Shown piece after piece: positions 11,237 to 25,518 of a stretch of DNA of 64,000 nucleotides. Within the stretch, counting starts at the first letter, position 1, and every line of letters starts with the position of its first letter. This stretch comes from Podospora pseudoanserina. Its lineage: Eukaryota > Ascomycota > Sordariomycetes > Sordariales > Podosporaceae. The stretch is from NCBI RefSeq assembly GCF_035222485.1, contig NC_085921.1, positions 248,001-312,000 of the forward strand. Direction: 5' to 3'. The notes under the pieces are model-generated. The model saw only the letters and a program-made list of their open reading frames with translations, ran no database searches and was not told the origin of the DNA. The translations under genes were made by a program, and so were the position numbers.

Positions 11237-14200
11237 TACTTACTTTAACTTTATAACGCATAGACCACAAACATTTTTCTACTATTATAGCCGGATCTAA
11301 AAGTATTGAAATAAAAACCGTTCCCCCTAGCCTAATTATCAATGAGCCTTCTACTTTAATAACCAGATTTAATATTATACTCGCGCATGGTTTATTCAAC
11401 GTATTAAAGAACTTAAAAATAAAGTCTAAGAAATCTAAGATTAAACTATTACTAAAATAACTGTATTTAAGTTTGGTATTTAGGTTCCCGGTACCAGAAT
11501 ACTGTGGAAGAGGAAAAGTAAAATTTGATTTAGTTTGTAATTTAGTACAAAACCTATTTTTAATATTACTTAAACTGGTTTATTAATGAAAGATTCAAAG
11601 TAAGCTTTATAGTAATTGAACATAAAAATAAAGCTTTAATATAATTCGAACCTATCTTTAACGACTACTACGAGGAAGAGGACAAAGATTATAGTTTTAT
11701 ATTTTAAAGATTATTATATTTTTAAAGTAAAGTTTATACAAGTATTTAAGGGATATAATAAAGTAAAGCATACGTAGAAGAGGTTCATAGACTCACGTTA
11801 AATACGCTTATAAACGAGTTACGCGGCTTTATATAAAATTGATAGTTTATATAATACTATTAACGATAAAGGATTAAAATAACTCATTTATAATAGCTTT
11901 AAAAAGTAAAAGATAAGTTATCTAAAAACTCGAAATTTAATATCATGAGTAAATATATTACTATGATAATATTAATCAACGATGAATAATTATAGCGATA
12001 TATAGGGGGAAAAAATAAAAATAAGGGATCATATAGAAATAATTATTTCAACAATAGACATAAATAATAATACTTTAGTATTAAATATTCTGGTATTATA
12101 TATGTAAAACCAATAAAGATTAACGTTATATAGTAATAAGGGCTATAAGGTTGGGGTTAAAGTAAAAGTAACCTTAAGTATTTTAATTACGGTAAAGTAA
12201 AGTACTTTAAAAAGATTACAAAGTATTTAAACGATTCGGTTTAAAAAAGGAGATTACGGTAATTATTATCCTAAAAGGACCACGGGTTGTAGGTATTATA
12301 ATTATTACATATTGGCAAAGAAAGTTTCGAGTCTCGTGGAAAATTCTAATTAACATACTAAATAAAGGAAGGTTATAGGCCTTACGGGATATAAGAAAAA
12401 AGTGAAAGTATAAGGAAAGAGACTTTGAACTATAAAAGTTATAAGATTAACTAACATAAATTATTAAGGAAATTATTGGGGAGGTTATAAAAATTAATAA
12501 CCCTATATAATAAAAATAATTCTCACGATAAACGATACTAAAGAAATAATATAAATAATATAGGATAATCAGCGTATTATAATTAATACTATAACTTGAA
12601 AAGGTTATATATAAGAACTGGAACGATCGTTAAGAAAATAAGAAAGTTGTTAAAACTAGGATTTCGAAATAGTTAAAATAAATATTTTTAGTTATATAGT
12701 ATATACCCTATAGAGAGGATATAGTATAACTTTGTCCTAAATATCCGACATAGTAAAAGATACTTGAATTTAAAGATAGTATATATAGAAACATAATATA
12801 CCATTAAACTAAGTCATCAAACGGTTATTAGCCGGTATATAAAGTAATTAGGAAAGGTAAACATTAATTAATTATGAAAATAATAATTAAATAGAAAATT
12901 GTAACGAAACATAAACGGTTATTTTCCATAAAGAATTTAAATGCTAGTTAGATTAAAAATACCTTTAAGTAATATAGTCTGTATTAAAACATATTAAATA
13001 GCATTTTTAACAAATAAAAGAACAAAACCAAAAAAACTAATATAGTTTTATAGGGAACAATAATACTTACGTAATATTTAAGCCCGGACTATATATTATG
13101 TTTACGAAAGAAAGTTAAGGGATTCTATTCAGTAAAGGAGTTTAAAGAAATGATTAAGTAGCGGAACCACTATTAAATATGGGAACGATAAGATATTATG
13201 ACAGTTAAAAACGGAAAATAAAAAGAAAGTAAACAAAAATAATTACAAAGATTTACATTAATAAATAATTCAGGAAAAAAAAATACTTTTCAATAGTGAA
13301 ATTATTTCAAAAACGATTCGCGCTCTTTCGTGGGAGCCGGTTATCCCTAATAAATTGCGAAAAGAAGCGTTAAAAGTATCGGCGTAAAGCGAAAGTATAA
13401 AATAATAGCCGATTCTTTATTAGTGAAATTACTACCATATAAAAAGAAAGTCACCAAAACATATTTTTATGTTATAATACATTAAAAAGATATTTATGCG
13501 GTAATGTTAATAAATGAAAACTATAAAATAGAGCTAATTTTACTATAATCAATATATTAGGTTAAGATATTATAACAAAATGGATGGTAATATAAGACTA
13601 CTTCTACCGTAAAAACACTTACGAAAAATATTACTTCTGAAGATTATAATCGAAATGAAAAGAATCTTAATAATATTTAATATTATTAATATAGAACCCT
13701 CGAGGAATATAATCTGAAAGTAATTATAATATAAAGACTATTACTTGGATATTAATTATAGAAATAGTAACGACTTACGATTAAAAGCAGCTTAAAAATA
13801 TCTAATTCACGATGCTAGATTAGCAGTACATATAAAGTAAAATATAAGATAAATACTTTTTACGGTACTATTGTAAGGCGCTTAAAAAGTCATAATATAT
13901 TTAATGAATATAGGTAATAAGACCAAAGCCGTAAGGTTTATAAATAAATATACCGAATATAATAATATAAGAAAAGTAGAAAAAAGCCATCCTATTAGAA
14001 TAGCGAGGATACCTAACTTTTATAGTTAAGTATTTAGAGGGACATTTAGAGTATGAACCGTAGGACTATGAAGTTAAATTAAAAGAAGCAACTAAACTAC
14101 GGTTATATAAAGTGTACTATATAATCGATAAATAAAGTGAAGAATCATAGAGGTAGTTGAATAAAAAATTTTAGAAGAGAATATATTAAAAATGTTTATT

Positions 14201-16404
14201 ACTAATAAGCTACTCCGTGTTCTTTATAGAGATAAAAGACGGTAGCTTATAAGTATAAATAGATCATTACTAGTTAAATAAAGAGACGGTAGAAATAAAT
14301 AATCGATATTCTGAATATCTAAATTACGAAATTAACTAAATAGGGCGTGATATTTTATACGCCTAACTATATATACTAGGTGCGTTTATATACAAATTAG
14401 AGAAAACGATAATCAGAAAATAGCATTTTATGAATCTTAGAATTATTTCAAGTATCTCGTAATATTATTTGGGTTAATCAGTAAGCCCGTAACGTTTTAA
14501 TTTTTCGTTAATTATATAATCCAGAAATACCTCGATAAACTAGTAATATACCATCTTAATAATATTTTATTTACTAACGTGCTTTAAAGAGATATAAACG
14601 ATATATATGGGAAATATTTCACGTATTATATAAAGCCGTAAGTTCCGTTAGTAAGGAAAAGAGCGAGTTTTTTATGTAAAAGTCAATATATTTAAGATAT
14701 TTAATATTATTAAATAAGCTTTGGATAAAACTTAACAAGATTACAGTAGTGAAAGATTAATCTACGCTATAATAATAAATATAAGTGAAAGAATTCTTAA
14801 AGTTTATAAATTTCTAATTAACATTTATCCGAGGGTACCTACAATTTACGTAGCTATTGATTTACATAAGTAAAAAATATAAAGTTCCGGTAATGATAGA
14901 AAAAAGAGTAACGCTATCTAGGAACTAAAGGAAAGTATTTCAAGAGACCCGGTTTTAAATTACTAGATTTTAATTAACCTTTTAAGTCTACGTTAATATA
15001 TTAAATTATGCGATCGGAGGATAATGAAGTTAGCGAGATGACGGAAAACTATACCCGGTATTTCTTTTTCGAAAACAATGGAGGGGGTACGTTACAACTA
15101 TCTAATTTAAAATAAGGAATTACTTACTATTATTAAAGTATTTAAAAAGTAAAGGCCATACCTTAGTGAAATGGTGAGAAAACACACAAATACAACCAAG
15201 ACACCACTATATACCCTCAATAGGTCTCTGAATGAATATACCTACGTGACAGTGTCTCGCTCGCAGGCCGCACTTCACGCAGGACAATGAAAAGACACTA
15301 TGGGCTCGCAGGCCACATAATAAGCACCGGAATGGCCTGATCAGAGGGCCAGAATTGCCTGCACGCGTGTAAGGCACAAAATACGAAGGAACAAAAGTCG
15401 ATGTCCTGTCTAAAATAGAATGTCCGAAGCAGACCGCTTATATACATAACCCCTTGAACTCCCGAATCCTCCGAGAGCCCTACTTCCTCACCCTCTGATC
15501 AGGACGACTTTAGGCCTGTGGCCGCACCCCAAACCATTAGTAATATTCATTCCGAAATATAAGTCTATTTCGATTATACAAACCTACGATATTTTATTTT
15601 TACGATGGTTTGCAAAATATAATAAATATAATAATTAGTTGTTTTTCGGAGTTTAACTTTTAGATTAATTATAAACAGAGTTTGCAAAACGTCAAAGCAA
15701 ACACGTTCAACTAGCGAGCCAACTATTATAAAAATGTATCTAAGGAATTACTATTATTACCTAAAAAATGTTAAAAACTACTTTTAAGTATCTATTTTAA
15801 TTATAAGCACAGTATTATATAATATATGAGAGATAAGTTACTTTCCATACCGATAAAAGGAAGTTGAATTATGATATTACGGAGTAATATTAGTGAGAAA
15901 AATTAAAGCCGTAAGGTATTGAAAAAGATAATTAAAAAAGATTATAATAAAAATCGAACGTACGTAAAACTACAAAATAGCATAGTATTAATAATAGAGA
16001 TTTTCAGGCCGTAGCTTAGAAGATATATAAACATCGTAAAGACTATAGAAAAGATTAAATATTACTTTACTTAGTTAAAGATTGAAGATAACGTTGAAGA
16101 AGTTATTTGGTTGTGCTATATACATAAGAATAAGTGTTATAAAGCATAAGCCTTGAAGATTTTTGAAGCTGTTATTACTAACAAAACGATTATAAAGTGT
16201 AGTTATAATGGACTTTATAAGATTAAGAAATATAGTAATTGGCGCTAAATACGATAGTATATTAACGGTAGTCGATACGCTTACTAAATGTTTATACTTT
16301 TTACTTTATAAAGAGACCTAATCCGCAAAGTAATTAGCGGATACAGTATTACAATATATTATAGTAGTATATATACAATTAAAGAGTTTACTACGAACTA
16401 TAAT
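11237..16404 (+). mobile_element. RIP-degraded Ty3/Gypsy element, 3' truncated
   Basis: This is the internal region of a Ty3/Gypsy retrotransposon, gag to integrase order, colinear with the copy at 39,361-44,500. Gag is recognised near 11,470-11,560 by the shared block GGTTCCCGGTACCAGAA. Reverse transcriptase lies near 14,190-14,900: the segment starting YSVFFIEIKDGSL corresponds to the FFVPKKDGGLR motif of the better copy, and the catalytic YLDD is reduced to HLNN near 14,555. RNase H follows and is interrupted at 15,167 by an LTR. Zinc-binding and integrase sequence follow to about 16,404, where similarity to the other copy stops abruptly inside the integrase core (after ACTACGAACTATAAT). 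No frame is open. Its 5' LTR is 10,417-11,236 and no 3' LTR is present. Confidence 0.8.
15167..15536 (-). mobile_element. Solo LTR of a second family, TTAG duplication
   Basis: A 370-bp GC-normal sequence interrupts the RNase H region of the Gypsy copy. It begins TGAAATGGTGAG and ends CCCCAAACCA, with TTAG on both sides; the homologous uninterrupted sequence at about 43,196-43,224 shows exactly one TTAG-equivalent, so the insertion point is clear. Read on the minus strand it has TG...CA ends, a TATA-like TGTATATAAGCGG, and a plausible transcription start region, like a Copia or Gypsy LTR. A terminal-inverted-repeat element is less likely because the ends pair poorly. It is essentially free of RIP. 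Confidence 0.7.
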
Positions 16405-19400
16405 ATCCCTTCAACAAACTCATACCTCTACATTATGAAATTAACCATATTATTTTGCCGGCTCTATAATCTAACTATAACTAATTTAGTACCTAGTCTT
16501 TTTTTAAACTTGAAGTTTGGTAAGTTCCTTTATAACTATATTCATGATTTCTACTAGAGCTATGACTAAAGTTAAGTGGTAAATTCATATTAAAATCGAT
16601 ATCTTTGTAAGCTCAAGTAATTTCCTCAATGAAAACCGTAACAACTGTGAAATAAACTCTATTCATCTAGTATTCTTTATAATTGTGTTTTTAATTCCTC
16701 ATAAATATACTACCAAAACTTTAAATGATCAAAATACCTCTACCTATATAGTAATATTAAGATTAATAGTAGTAAATGTATTTTATTCAAAATTAAAGAA
16801 TTTTCAAACATTACAATCTCAGAATTACGTTTTAATCATATTGTTGAGGTTATATTAATGATTTCAAGGTAAAAATAAGAAGGTTCATTGCATGATATAA
16901 TCAATATACAAGGTTTCTGTTTTCTTTAACGACTTTAACTCAAAAATAATGTACCTTTACTTATTAGGTTAAGATGATATAACAAATATATACAATATTC
17001 TTGAAGATTTATTAAAAGATTTAACCTAGAAAGAACCTTTATAAAGTATGATATTTAATTGAAATAAATTGTCTTACCTAGTATACAGACTCTATTAATA
17101 GATATCAAGAAACCAAAAGGTAAATAACTAACTACGCTATTATATTAGGGGCTAGAACTGAAGTTTGTTAAAATTAAGATTACCATGGTTGATGGTTGAT
17201 TAGATTATGATGATTATTACTAATAAAGCATTATCATCCAAAGAGAAGAGTAGGCTTAAACTACAACATGTTTATAAGGCTATCCTGCTAAAAGCCGTTA
17301 GTATCGAAAGTAAAGTATCGTATCATTTTCATAATACTTGATGGTTTAAAGCTTTTTACTATTTAAAGTCTAGTTATACGTTTAGAATACTAAACGCTTC
17401 TTACTTCTATAGTAATAAGAAAAGAAAATTAGTTATCTTTATACATATTGTGGCAGAGAATCTACCGAAATTTGATATCATATATAAAAAAGTAAATACC
17501 TCAGTAAATATCATTTTCTTTATAATACCTACTTTAGGATTAAGATCGAAATTATGATAGTAATATTATTATAAAAAATAATAAATATAATTATAATGAC
17601 CACTACTAAGGTTAATAAATACTCTTATAACATTTAAAAAGAAATCTATATATTTAATTAAAAATATTTTTTCCCCTTAAATTAACACAAATAAACTTCA
17701 TAATAGAAATACTATTGCTATCTTTAGTAAATTGTTATTAAAACTCTCTAGACTTTCTTATTTTTAAAAGATATATGTAAATTAATATTGACAGGTTATT
17801 ATTCTATGTGGAAGAAGTAAGGCTATAGTAATAAAAATTAGTTGAAAGGAATAAAAGAGAATTAACGATAAAAACTAAAAAAAATACTGGTAATAATGTC
17901 ATTTATAGCAGAATAAGTTAAACTATTACTAGTGCTGGTTTAATTAACGTTTTGATAGTTTAACTATTCAAAAATAGAACTTTTCTACTTCAAATAATTT
18001 TTCAACGAGAAGTTATGTTAAAACTTAACAACCATTGATTCAATATTATAAACTTATGTAAGATTTAATACAAACTTTTTTAATTATTCGGAATGTATAT
18101 AATGTTGAGATCAAAAGGAAATAGTGATAAAAAATTGTTTAAACTATGATTAATGATACTTTTTATCTTCTAATAAAACTTCTGAAGTCAAACATTCTAT
18201 AAAGGATAATTTTACTTAATCATTTCTTAACAAAATTAGAAACTAGATAATTTATGTTATAAAACTTTACTACTAATTGATATCAGTATATTAGAGAAAA
18301 CAACATATATTAAGGCTCTTAGAAGTAGAACAGAAGCAAACGAATAGTTTTAACCGGATTTATAGAATTTCAAGATTAGCTTATAAAAAGATTAATAAGC
18401 AGAAGAACTTCCAAAGTTTTAATTATAGATTAAAAGCTTAAAACCAAATATAGAAAGATATTAACAAACGATTCTACAAAATTTTGAAGATTTAGAAATT
18501 AGTCTACTTACTATTACCTAGCGAGAGGATTTATAGGCTCTTTTCATAATTGTTAATATAACAATAAATAAAGTTATTTTGTATAATTAAATGGGAAAAT
18601 GTGTAAAAGTAACGAATTTATATAAATTAAATTAATTCATGTACGAGAAACAATAATAAATAAGGCTTATGGTATAATTACCTAAGGAGAGTAACGAGTT
18701 ATAATACTAGTTATTAACTATGATTCTTTAAAATGCTACGAACTTTTAAGTATATTTAGTAAAAAATAATTAAATATACTACTACTTCATTATACTTATA
18801 TATATCCACTACCTAATACTCTAAAATGTTAATTAATAAACTAATACAATAGAAAGTATACATTATAGAAATCTTAATTATAAAATAGTACCGGTATTAT
18901 GTATGCACAAAGCTAACAACAGCCTTCATTTTTAAACACATTATTAAAAGTTAAGTACTATTATGGAGAAATACTACTGCCCTCTTTTTTACATTAATGA
19001 AATTGTAGCTTATATTAATTATGCTAAAACATATCTTAGGATTCATAGAGACTAAGTACACAAATATATTCAAATATTCTTTAAAATAATAAAATTTGAC
19101 TATACTGTACATAGAGTACAGTACGTCTAAATATAGAGTATTATAATTAATAAACTCTTAACATCTCAGTAGTATGTTAATGAAACGATAGTAGGGTATT
19201 TACACTTATTTCATTTGGTCTATCTCCATAATATTCTAATTTATTAAACTGTAAAAGAGTCAATTTATATTCAATAAATATGATATATTTAAAAGAGGTA
19301 GCATTATAAACTAGAATTAAAATGTACAAAGGTTATATAAAATAGATGAAATATCAAGGGCTTATTAACATTTAGAGTACTATAATTAACCCTCTTAAAA

Positions 19401-21774
19401 TACTTTACTTCATAGTAGCATTTTTAAACTTTTTCATAAGTTGAATAAAAAAAGAGAGTATTTATTTAAGTTATAAATTATAAATCAAGGACCAAACAAT
19501 CTATTCAAGGCTTCTATCTTTTAATATTTTAACTATATTTAATTCATGAATCCAGAAAGTAACGTTTTGATTTACATACTAGCTAATATAACATTTAACC
19601 TCTAAAAAGAACTTAGTACCCCGGAGTATATTACTTTCAGATAATATAAAGTACCAAGTAGAATTTCTTAATCAAAATAAAAAGTTTCTTACTGTAACAA
19701 GATCATTACAAGTACAACGGGCGAGAGATAGTAAGTTCTAAAGCACCCTATTTATCATTTTGGCAAATTGCAAGGCTTTGAAATACCTTTAATTATATAT
19801 TTACTCACTATAAAGTAATAAATTGCATTAGTAAAAGAATGTTTTATTATTTGTATTTAATATACCACGCTAATACTAAAAATACCTTTACTAATCTTTT
19901 ATGAAAAAACCAAGGATTGTAAACTCTAAAAAAGAATAGTTATACTACGGAACTGTATTAATCAATATATAGGCTACCTCATTGAATAATAAGACTGAAT
20001 ATTGAGTTATAAATAAAAAATGTTATTTATCATTATAATTCGAGTGTTTATATTTCTTAAATTAACCATAAGTTTAGGGTATGATAATGCAGTCCATTTT
20101 TAAAGATTTGAAAATCAAAATAGATATAAAGTAAATCTATTTTAATCTACTAATTACCATTTTCTTAACGCTATATTGAACATTGATAAAATAACAAATC
20201 GATTTAGACTATATTACAATTATTTCAGCAAAGAAAATTTACTAATAAATATCCTAATTTTATGTTATAAATGACACTTGCCAGTATTTTAAGAGTATGA
20301 TTTGGATATTATAATTTTTGTTAGAATTTATAAAACAGTAAAATTATAAATTTTTGCTAAAGTGAAATAAAAAGTTCCTAGAGATATTATTGATCCGTAT
20401 ATAGGTATTATTAAAGTCCAAAATTTAATATATTTCCAATGATTTACATGAATGAATATCAACACTATAAATTAAGATTTTTAAATTTATATATTTATTT
20501 AAAAATAACATATAGATAAAAAAGCCTGGTTATAGTTGTTAAATTATTCTTTTAAAACAAATATAAATTTTTTAACATATTGATTATAAATCAAAAATCG
20601 GTTGATCAAAATTATCAAATTCATTTTTCAGAATACTTGTACTATAATTAGAACAACTGGTAGAATATATTATAAAGTAGTATTTTACATTTTTTACTTC
20701 TCTAATATTATTATATTCAAGAAATACTTTCAGCAATAAGATTCGTCAAAACTGTAGAGGTTATTTGAAGAAAGAAATTATAAATCTGTTTCAAATGGTA
20801 AGATAACTTAAAGTTTTGAAAGGATTTTCTCTTAAAAGCCACATATACTCTTTATAAGAGATTAGCATAGTAAGTTAGAGGTTATTGTTACAGTAAATAC
20901 TATATAAATATGTTTATTAAATAATAGTTCTGAAGTCTTACCTTATAACACATTTTTGGGTTACTCTATTGAGTTATTATTTTATTAGAGAAATAAAGTA
21001 AACTTGATACCCTAATTTATTGATGAGAAAGTATTTGGTATACAAAATTATTGAAAAAAGAATTAGACCATTTACTAATATATTTAAATTATTCATGAAG
21101 AAGCAAATAGAGCGTTGAATAAATAATGCACAATAGTAAGTCAATATCATTGTACATGCAACTTTGACATTAAAAAGAAAGTATTTATGATTAAAAAGAA
21201 TTAATGAATTAATTAATTCGATAATGAACTAAATTCTTCGTTGATAAAATAGATTTATACAACTCCAAAAAAAGGTAGGTTATATACATGAATTAAAAAT
21301 ATTGAAAAGTTAAAATATAAGCAAGATTTCTATAGCTGAGTAATTACGTAAATTCTCTAGTGAGTCTATCAAGGGCTAAAAAGTAAAGAATTTTAATTTT
21401 AAAACGATAAATAGTTATAATAATAAATAGCTTTTTCTTTGAAAAACAATATGTCATGATGCACTATAGTACTAAATTGATTGAAAAGAGTAAGGTCTTA
21501 AAATAGTTCATTATTTAATATCAGACTTAAAAACGTATTTAATTTCTTAAATTGATATTAGTGTAAGAATAGGATGAATTAAATTCTTCAATATATTTAA
21601 CAGAGTATATGTAGGTATAGTTCAAATGCAATATAATAATACGGTTGATCCTAATGATGATAAACTAATATATGTAATAAAACAATAATTAGTATAGTAT
21701 GACTATTGCCTTAGGATTTACTTATTAGACTTTAAAATTTATGTAGCTTTTTGAAAGGCTTATTGTATTCTTTT

Positions 21775-22040
21775 TGGGTGATATTTTAGTCTTTTATTAT
21801 TAGCATTTGCTTTACTATTCTAAGAACTATTTTTTATACTGTAGTCCGGTACCCTTTTGTAATTAAGGTTGATCTTCGATATTGCTGTACTATATCCCGG
21901 TAATTCAATTAAGAAGAATTTTATTTCGGAGAGTTACTTAGGTAGGTTGTATAAATTTCTTGATAAAGGTTAAAGTCAAGAAGTTTAAGGATATAAATCA
22001 GCTATATATATTAATTTTGAAAAACATTTTACTACTTCTG
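21775..22040 (+). repeat. Degraded dispersed repeat copy
   Basis: It contains GGGTGATATTTTAGTCTTTT, then CCGGTACCC and a second CCCGGTAATTC, then GAGTTACTTAGGTAGGTTG and GATAAAGGTTAAAGTCAAGA. The block order matches the copy at 48,205-48,455, including the terminal GGTTAAAGT...AAG motif. Boundaries are approximate. Confidence 0.4.
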
Positions 22041-23029
22041 GAGAGTAACTAACTGCTTTCTTTCTACTAACCTTCTATTATCCCAGTACTATACCTATTT
22101 ACTCCATCCTAATCGAGAATTGACACTTTATTTTTACCTTCTTTATTATCAAAACACAATATAATAATTAATATTCATAGGTTTTTTTTTAGTTCAAAAT
22201 TTTCATAAATTTCCCCAACTATAACTTTTATCTTAAGTATTAATTGAGGACTATAATAAGTTAACATTATCAACGCATTCTTCTTTTTTTAAAAAAGAAT
22301 ATAGCTCCATCATAATAATTCACTTCAGAATATTAATGACAGATTTTCAAAAGGTTAAGGTAATAAAGCCTTTAAATTGTATTATACCTTGTATAGCGTA
22401 ATAAAACAAGTATAGTTTTCTTACATTATATAGCACGATTATTATATATTTAAAAGAAAGTCTACGAAGATATTGAAATACTGATTAAAAATGGATGAAT
22501 ATAAAGAGAGTCTTAAGTTAGACGAATAGATTATATAGTATATTAAACATATGGTAGAGTAAGCTTAAAATAATTTAAAAGAGTTAATACAACAAAGAAT
22601 AAACGCTTTCAATAGACTTAATATAATGTTGGATAAAACGCTAACGATAATATAGATACTATCATTAGTACTAATAAATCTTTTTTTCTTCTATAAGAAA
22701 TAATCATAAAATCTTTAGAATCTATTGAATTACAGTTTCTTTTTAATCCAAGCAATATTAGCTTTCTTAATTATTAGTATTCATGATTCATAAGATATAG
22801 CTTTGTTACCATAAAGTTTTACAAATATTGATTTAAAACTATATTGTCCTCATTAAATAATCTATGGTGGTTAAAGTATTCTTGTTTTCTATCCTAATCT
22901 TTACTAAATATCAAAAAAAACCCTCACTTTTTTCAAATCAAACTTCCAAAAGGATTGCTATTTATAAAATGCTTAGTAAAATATAAGATTGGTTTTAATA
23001 GTCATATACTATTATAAGAGTTGTAAGCG

Positions 23030-23160
23030 CTACTATTTGGTGCTATTTTAGCTCTTCAGTATCTATCTTTGTCTTCCTATCTCAATAATAAATAAAGTCA
23101 AGATTTCCGTTTCTTACATTATGCCCCGGTACTTTCTTTTTTCAAAAACCTTATCTTCTA
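23030..23160 (+). repeat. Degraded dispersed repeat copy
   Basis: The blocks GGTGCTATTTTAGCTCTTC and TTACATTATGCCCCGGTACT lie at the same spacing as in the other copies (48,205 and 1,490). Differences are mostly transitions. The 3' tail seen in the 48-kb copy is not evident here. Confidence 0.4.
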
Positions 23161-23421
23161 TTTATATTAATGTTATTCTGTACTATTAACCTAATATCTA
23201 TTCAAAATCTAGGCTATTGTTGAGATTGGAATATAAATAGAAACATACATTGTAGCAAAGTACATAACTATTAAAAATAATTTTTTTGTACTATTATATA
23301 AATATTAGGAAAAGAGTTCTTATTTATTATGAAATTACAATGTGGTAATCAAGGATCTTTTTTTTAGAATTGCTTCTGATACAAACTTTAAACTAGTAAG
23401 TTGATTATAGTAAAGTATTTT

Positions 23422-23447
23422 CAAGGCTATCAAGGCTATCAAGGCTA
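23422..23447. repeat. Short tandem repeat, 9-bp unit
   Basis: Almost three perfect copies of CAAGGCTAT occur head to tail. Confidence 0.8.
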
Positions 23448-25110
23448 AAATATAAATAAAGGGTACTTAAGTCGAAGAATTACGATGCTAGAGTTAATAT
23501 TAAATACTGTATTACTACAACTTACATCGATATATTTCTATAATTATGATGTTATTATCATAAAATATATTTATCAGTCTAGTAATTTATTAGGAAAGTT
23601 ATTCTTCAGATTTAAACTGATAAATAGAACTGATGTTATTATATCTAATTTATTAAAAAGAGATAGGTTGTTTACAGTTAATATAATTATTAATAGTAAG
23701 ATATACTACAATCAAAATAAAATAGTATATGAATCTGGAATTTGCAATATAGTATACTTAGAACTATAACATAATCATAAGAGAACTACTAGATACGTTT
23801 TTTCAGTAAAGAATTATTTCTTTAAACTTAAAAAAAAAAAGTAGAGAGAGTAAAATGTAAATTAGATTTACTAGTAGAATAAAAAATTTCCCTTACAGTT
23901 TTTATTGTATAGTATATACTAAAACAAAAAGACCTACATTACAAAGTAGATATTTTTTTAAAATAAAATAAGAAAAAGAAAATAGCAACGAATTATATAA
24001 AATAAGTTAAGATAGAAGATATAGGCACAGTATATTGAGTTGAAGGTATAGTATTTGGTATCGGAAAAGAGATTAAATAAGTGGTATAGTAGTATATAAA
24101 TGTATATTTATTAATGGTTTCTATAAGAACAAGCTTAATAAGATATCAAGCACACTTCTTTCATAATGAATAAATCATGAAAATGTAATTATTAAGAGAA
24201 TATTTGAACTTTAGGATTGGGAAGTTATAGTAGTATTTTTTTTAAAAAATATTCAGTTTATAATTTTCAATAAAGGAATTGACGAATTGAGTAGTAGAAA
24301 CACTACTGAATAATATGTAATCGTTGGAAGATCAGGCGGTATATTTACTTTAAAATTCTCATAAATTTAAAGTATTCGTTTCATAAAAGCGAGTGATATA
24401 TTTAAAGATCAAAGTATTCTATTTTCATCTTTAAATTTTCATGCTAATTATCAAATCAATTTTGTTATTACATTTTTATAAATCATGTAGTCTTTAGTTT
24501 TTAGTGAGAAAGATGAATTGTATGATGAAGTCAACTATAGTGATAAAAATAATAAGTTTCGGTAATCGTAAAATATCCTTAGAATTATACAACATTTCAA
24601 TAAGATAATACTTAAAATTAATAATGAAGAAAAGTTACAATTTTATGCTTAATAAAATAATCAAGAAAATGATAATAAATTTAAAAATTATTAATTAATA
24701 CATATAGTATGATATTTTTATAAGTAGTAAAATATAGGTAGTTTAATAGTACTATGGTCCGATAGTATTCTAAATGAGTTAATTGATATATTAGTAATAC
24801 CTTAATTTATAACTAAATAGGAAAAAGCGAATACTAAGATGTTTTATTTTATATCAAATAAATCATTTAAAATACTGTATGTATCTAATATAAAAAGATT
24901 AAACTTAATTTATCGATAAGCAACAAAGTGCTATCGTATCTTTTTAAATAGAAATACCAATTAAATATAAACTATAGTATTATGTTAAATTAAGTTGATC
25001 TTCTATACCCTAATAAAGGAATTTTTTAAAGCTATTACAACAGTTATTAACAAACAAAGAGTTTTAAATAAAATGATAAAGGTATATATTATACAATCTT
25101 TAATAATATA

Positions 25111-25518
25111 TATAAAGAGCCTCTATCTAGGACCTCTACAAAGGATACTAGTTAAAGGCACTTCTAATTAATCTCGGTCTGGTATAGTTAGATAGTATAT
25201 CATTAGTGGCTTATCTTAATTACAGTAGTTTAAATATTAACGATTATAACTTATAACTATATATTACACAACTATTTAATTATACTAGTTAGTTCCTCCG
25301 TATATATAGACCTAGGGACCGTGGTCCGTTACTTTCTCGACGGTCCTCGGTCCTTTCCTTATTAGCTGATACTAAACCGTGGACTGTAAGTCCTGCCGCG
25401 GTCCTCGGTCCTAATTTTATTAAGTTATTTGATTTACCTAGACCGTAAGCTCTATTTAATCGCCCGGTCCAGTCTTAATTAGTACCTTACGTCTCTACCT
25501 TCTCCCAAAACCGCACTA
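25111..25518 (-). repeat. 3' LTR of minus-strand Gypsy element
   Basis: The LTR begins (plus view) TATAAAGAGCCTCTATCTAG, a mutated TGTGACGAACCCCTATCCAG, and ends AAAACCGCACTA. It has the conserved CCTCCGTATATATAGACC TATA region. Its U3 half is of the GGACCGTGG-type repeat class shared with the partner LTR at 31,457 and the LTR at 33,283. Confidence 0.8.

Larger units (their letters stand above)
16405..25110. other. AT-rich RIP-degraded block, no gene
   Basis: About 8.7 kb with no supportable coding region, although it contains an isolated 94-codon open frame at 23,485-23,769. That frame is of low complexity (rich in I, N, Y, L, K), has no recognisable motif and is what AT-rich DNA gives by chance. 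The block also holds two eroded copies of the dispersed repeat (21,775 and 23,030) and a short tandem array at 23,422. Confidence 0.6.

Noticed and set aside
23485-23769. 94-codon open frame in the AT-rich block
   Set aside because: Low-complexity I/N/Y/L/K composition, no motif, no promoter or neighbours; long open frames arise by chance in few places even here, and the surroundings are RIP-degraded repeat DNA.
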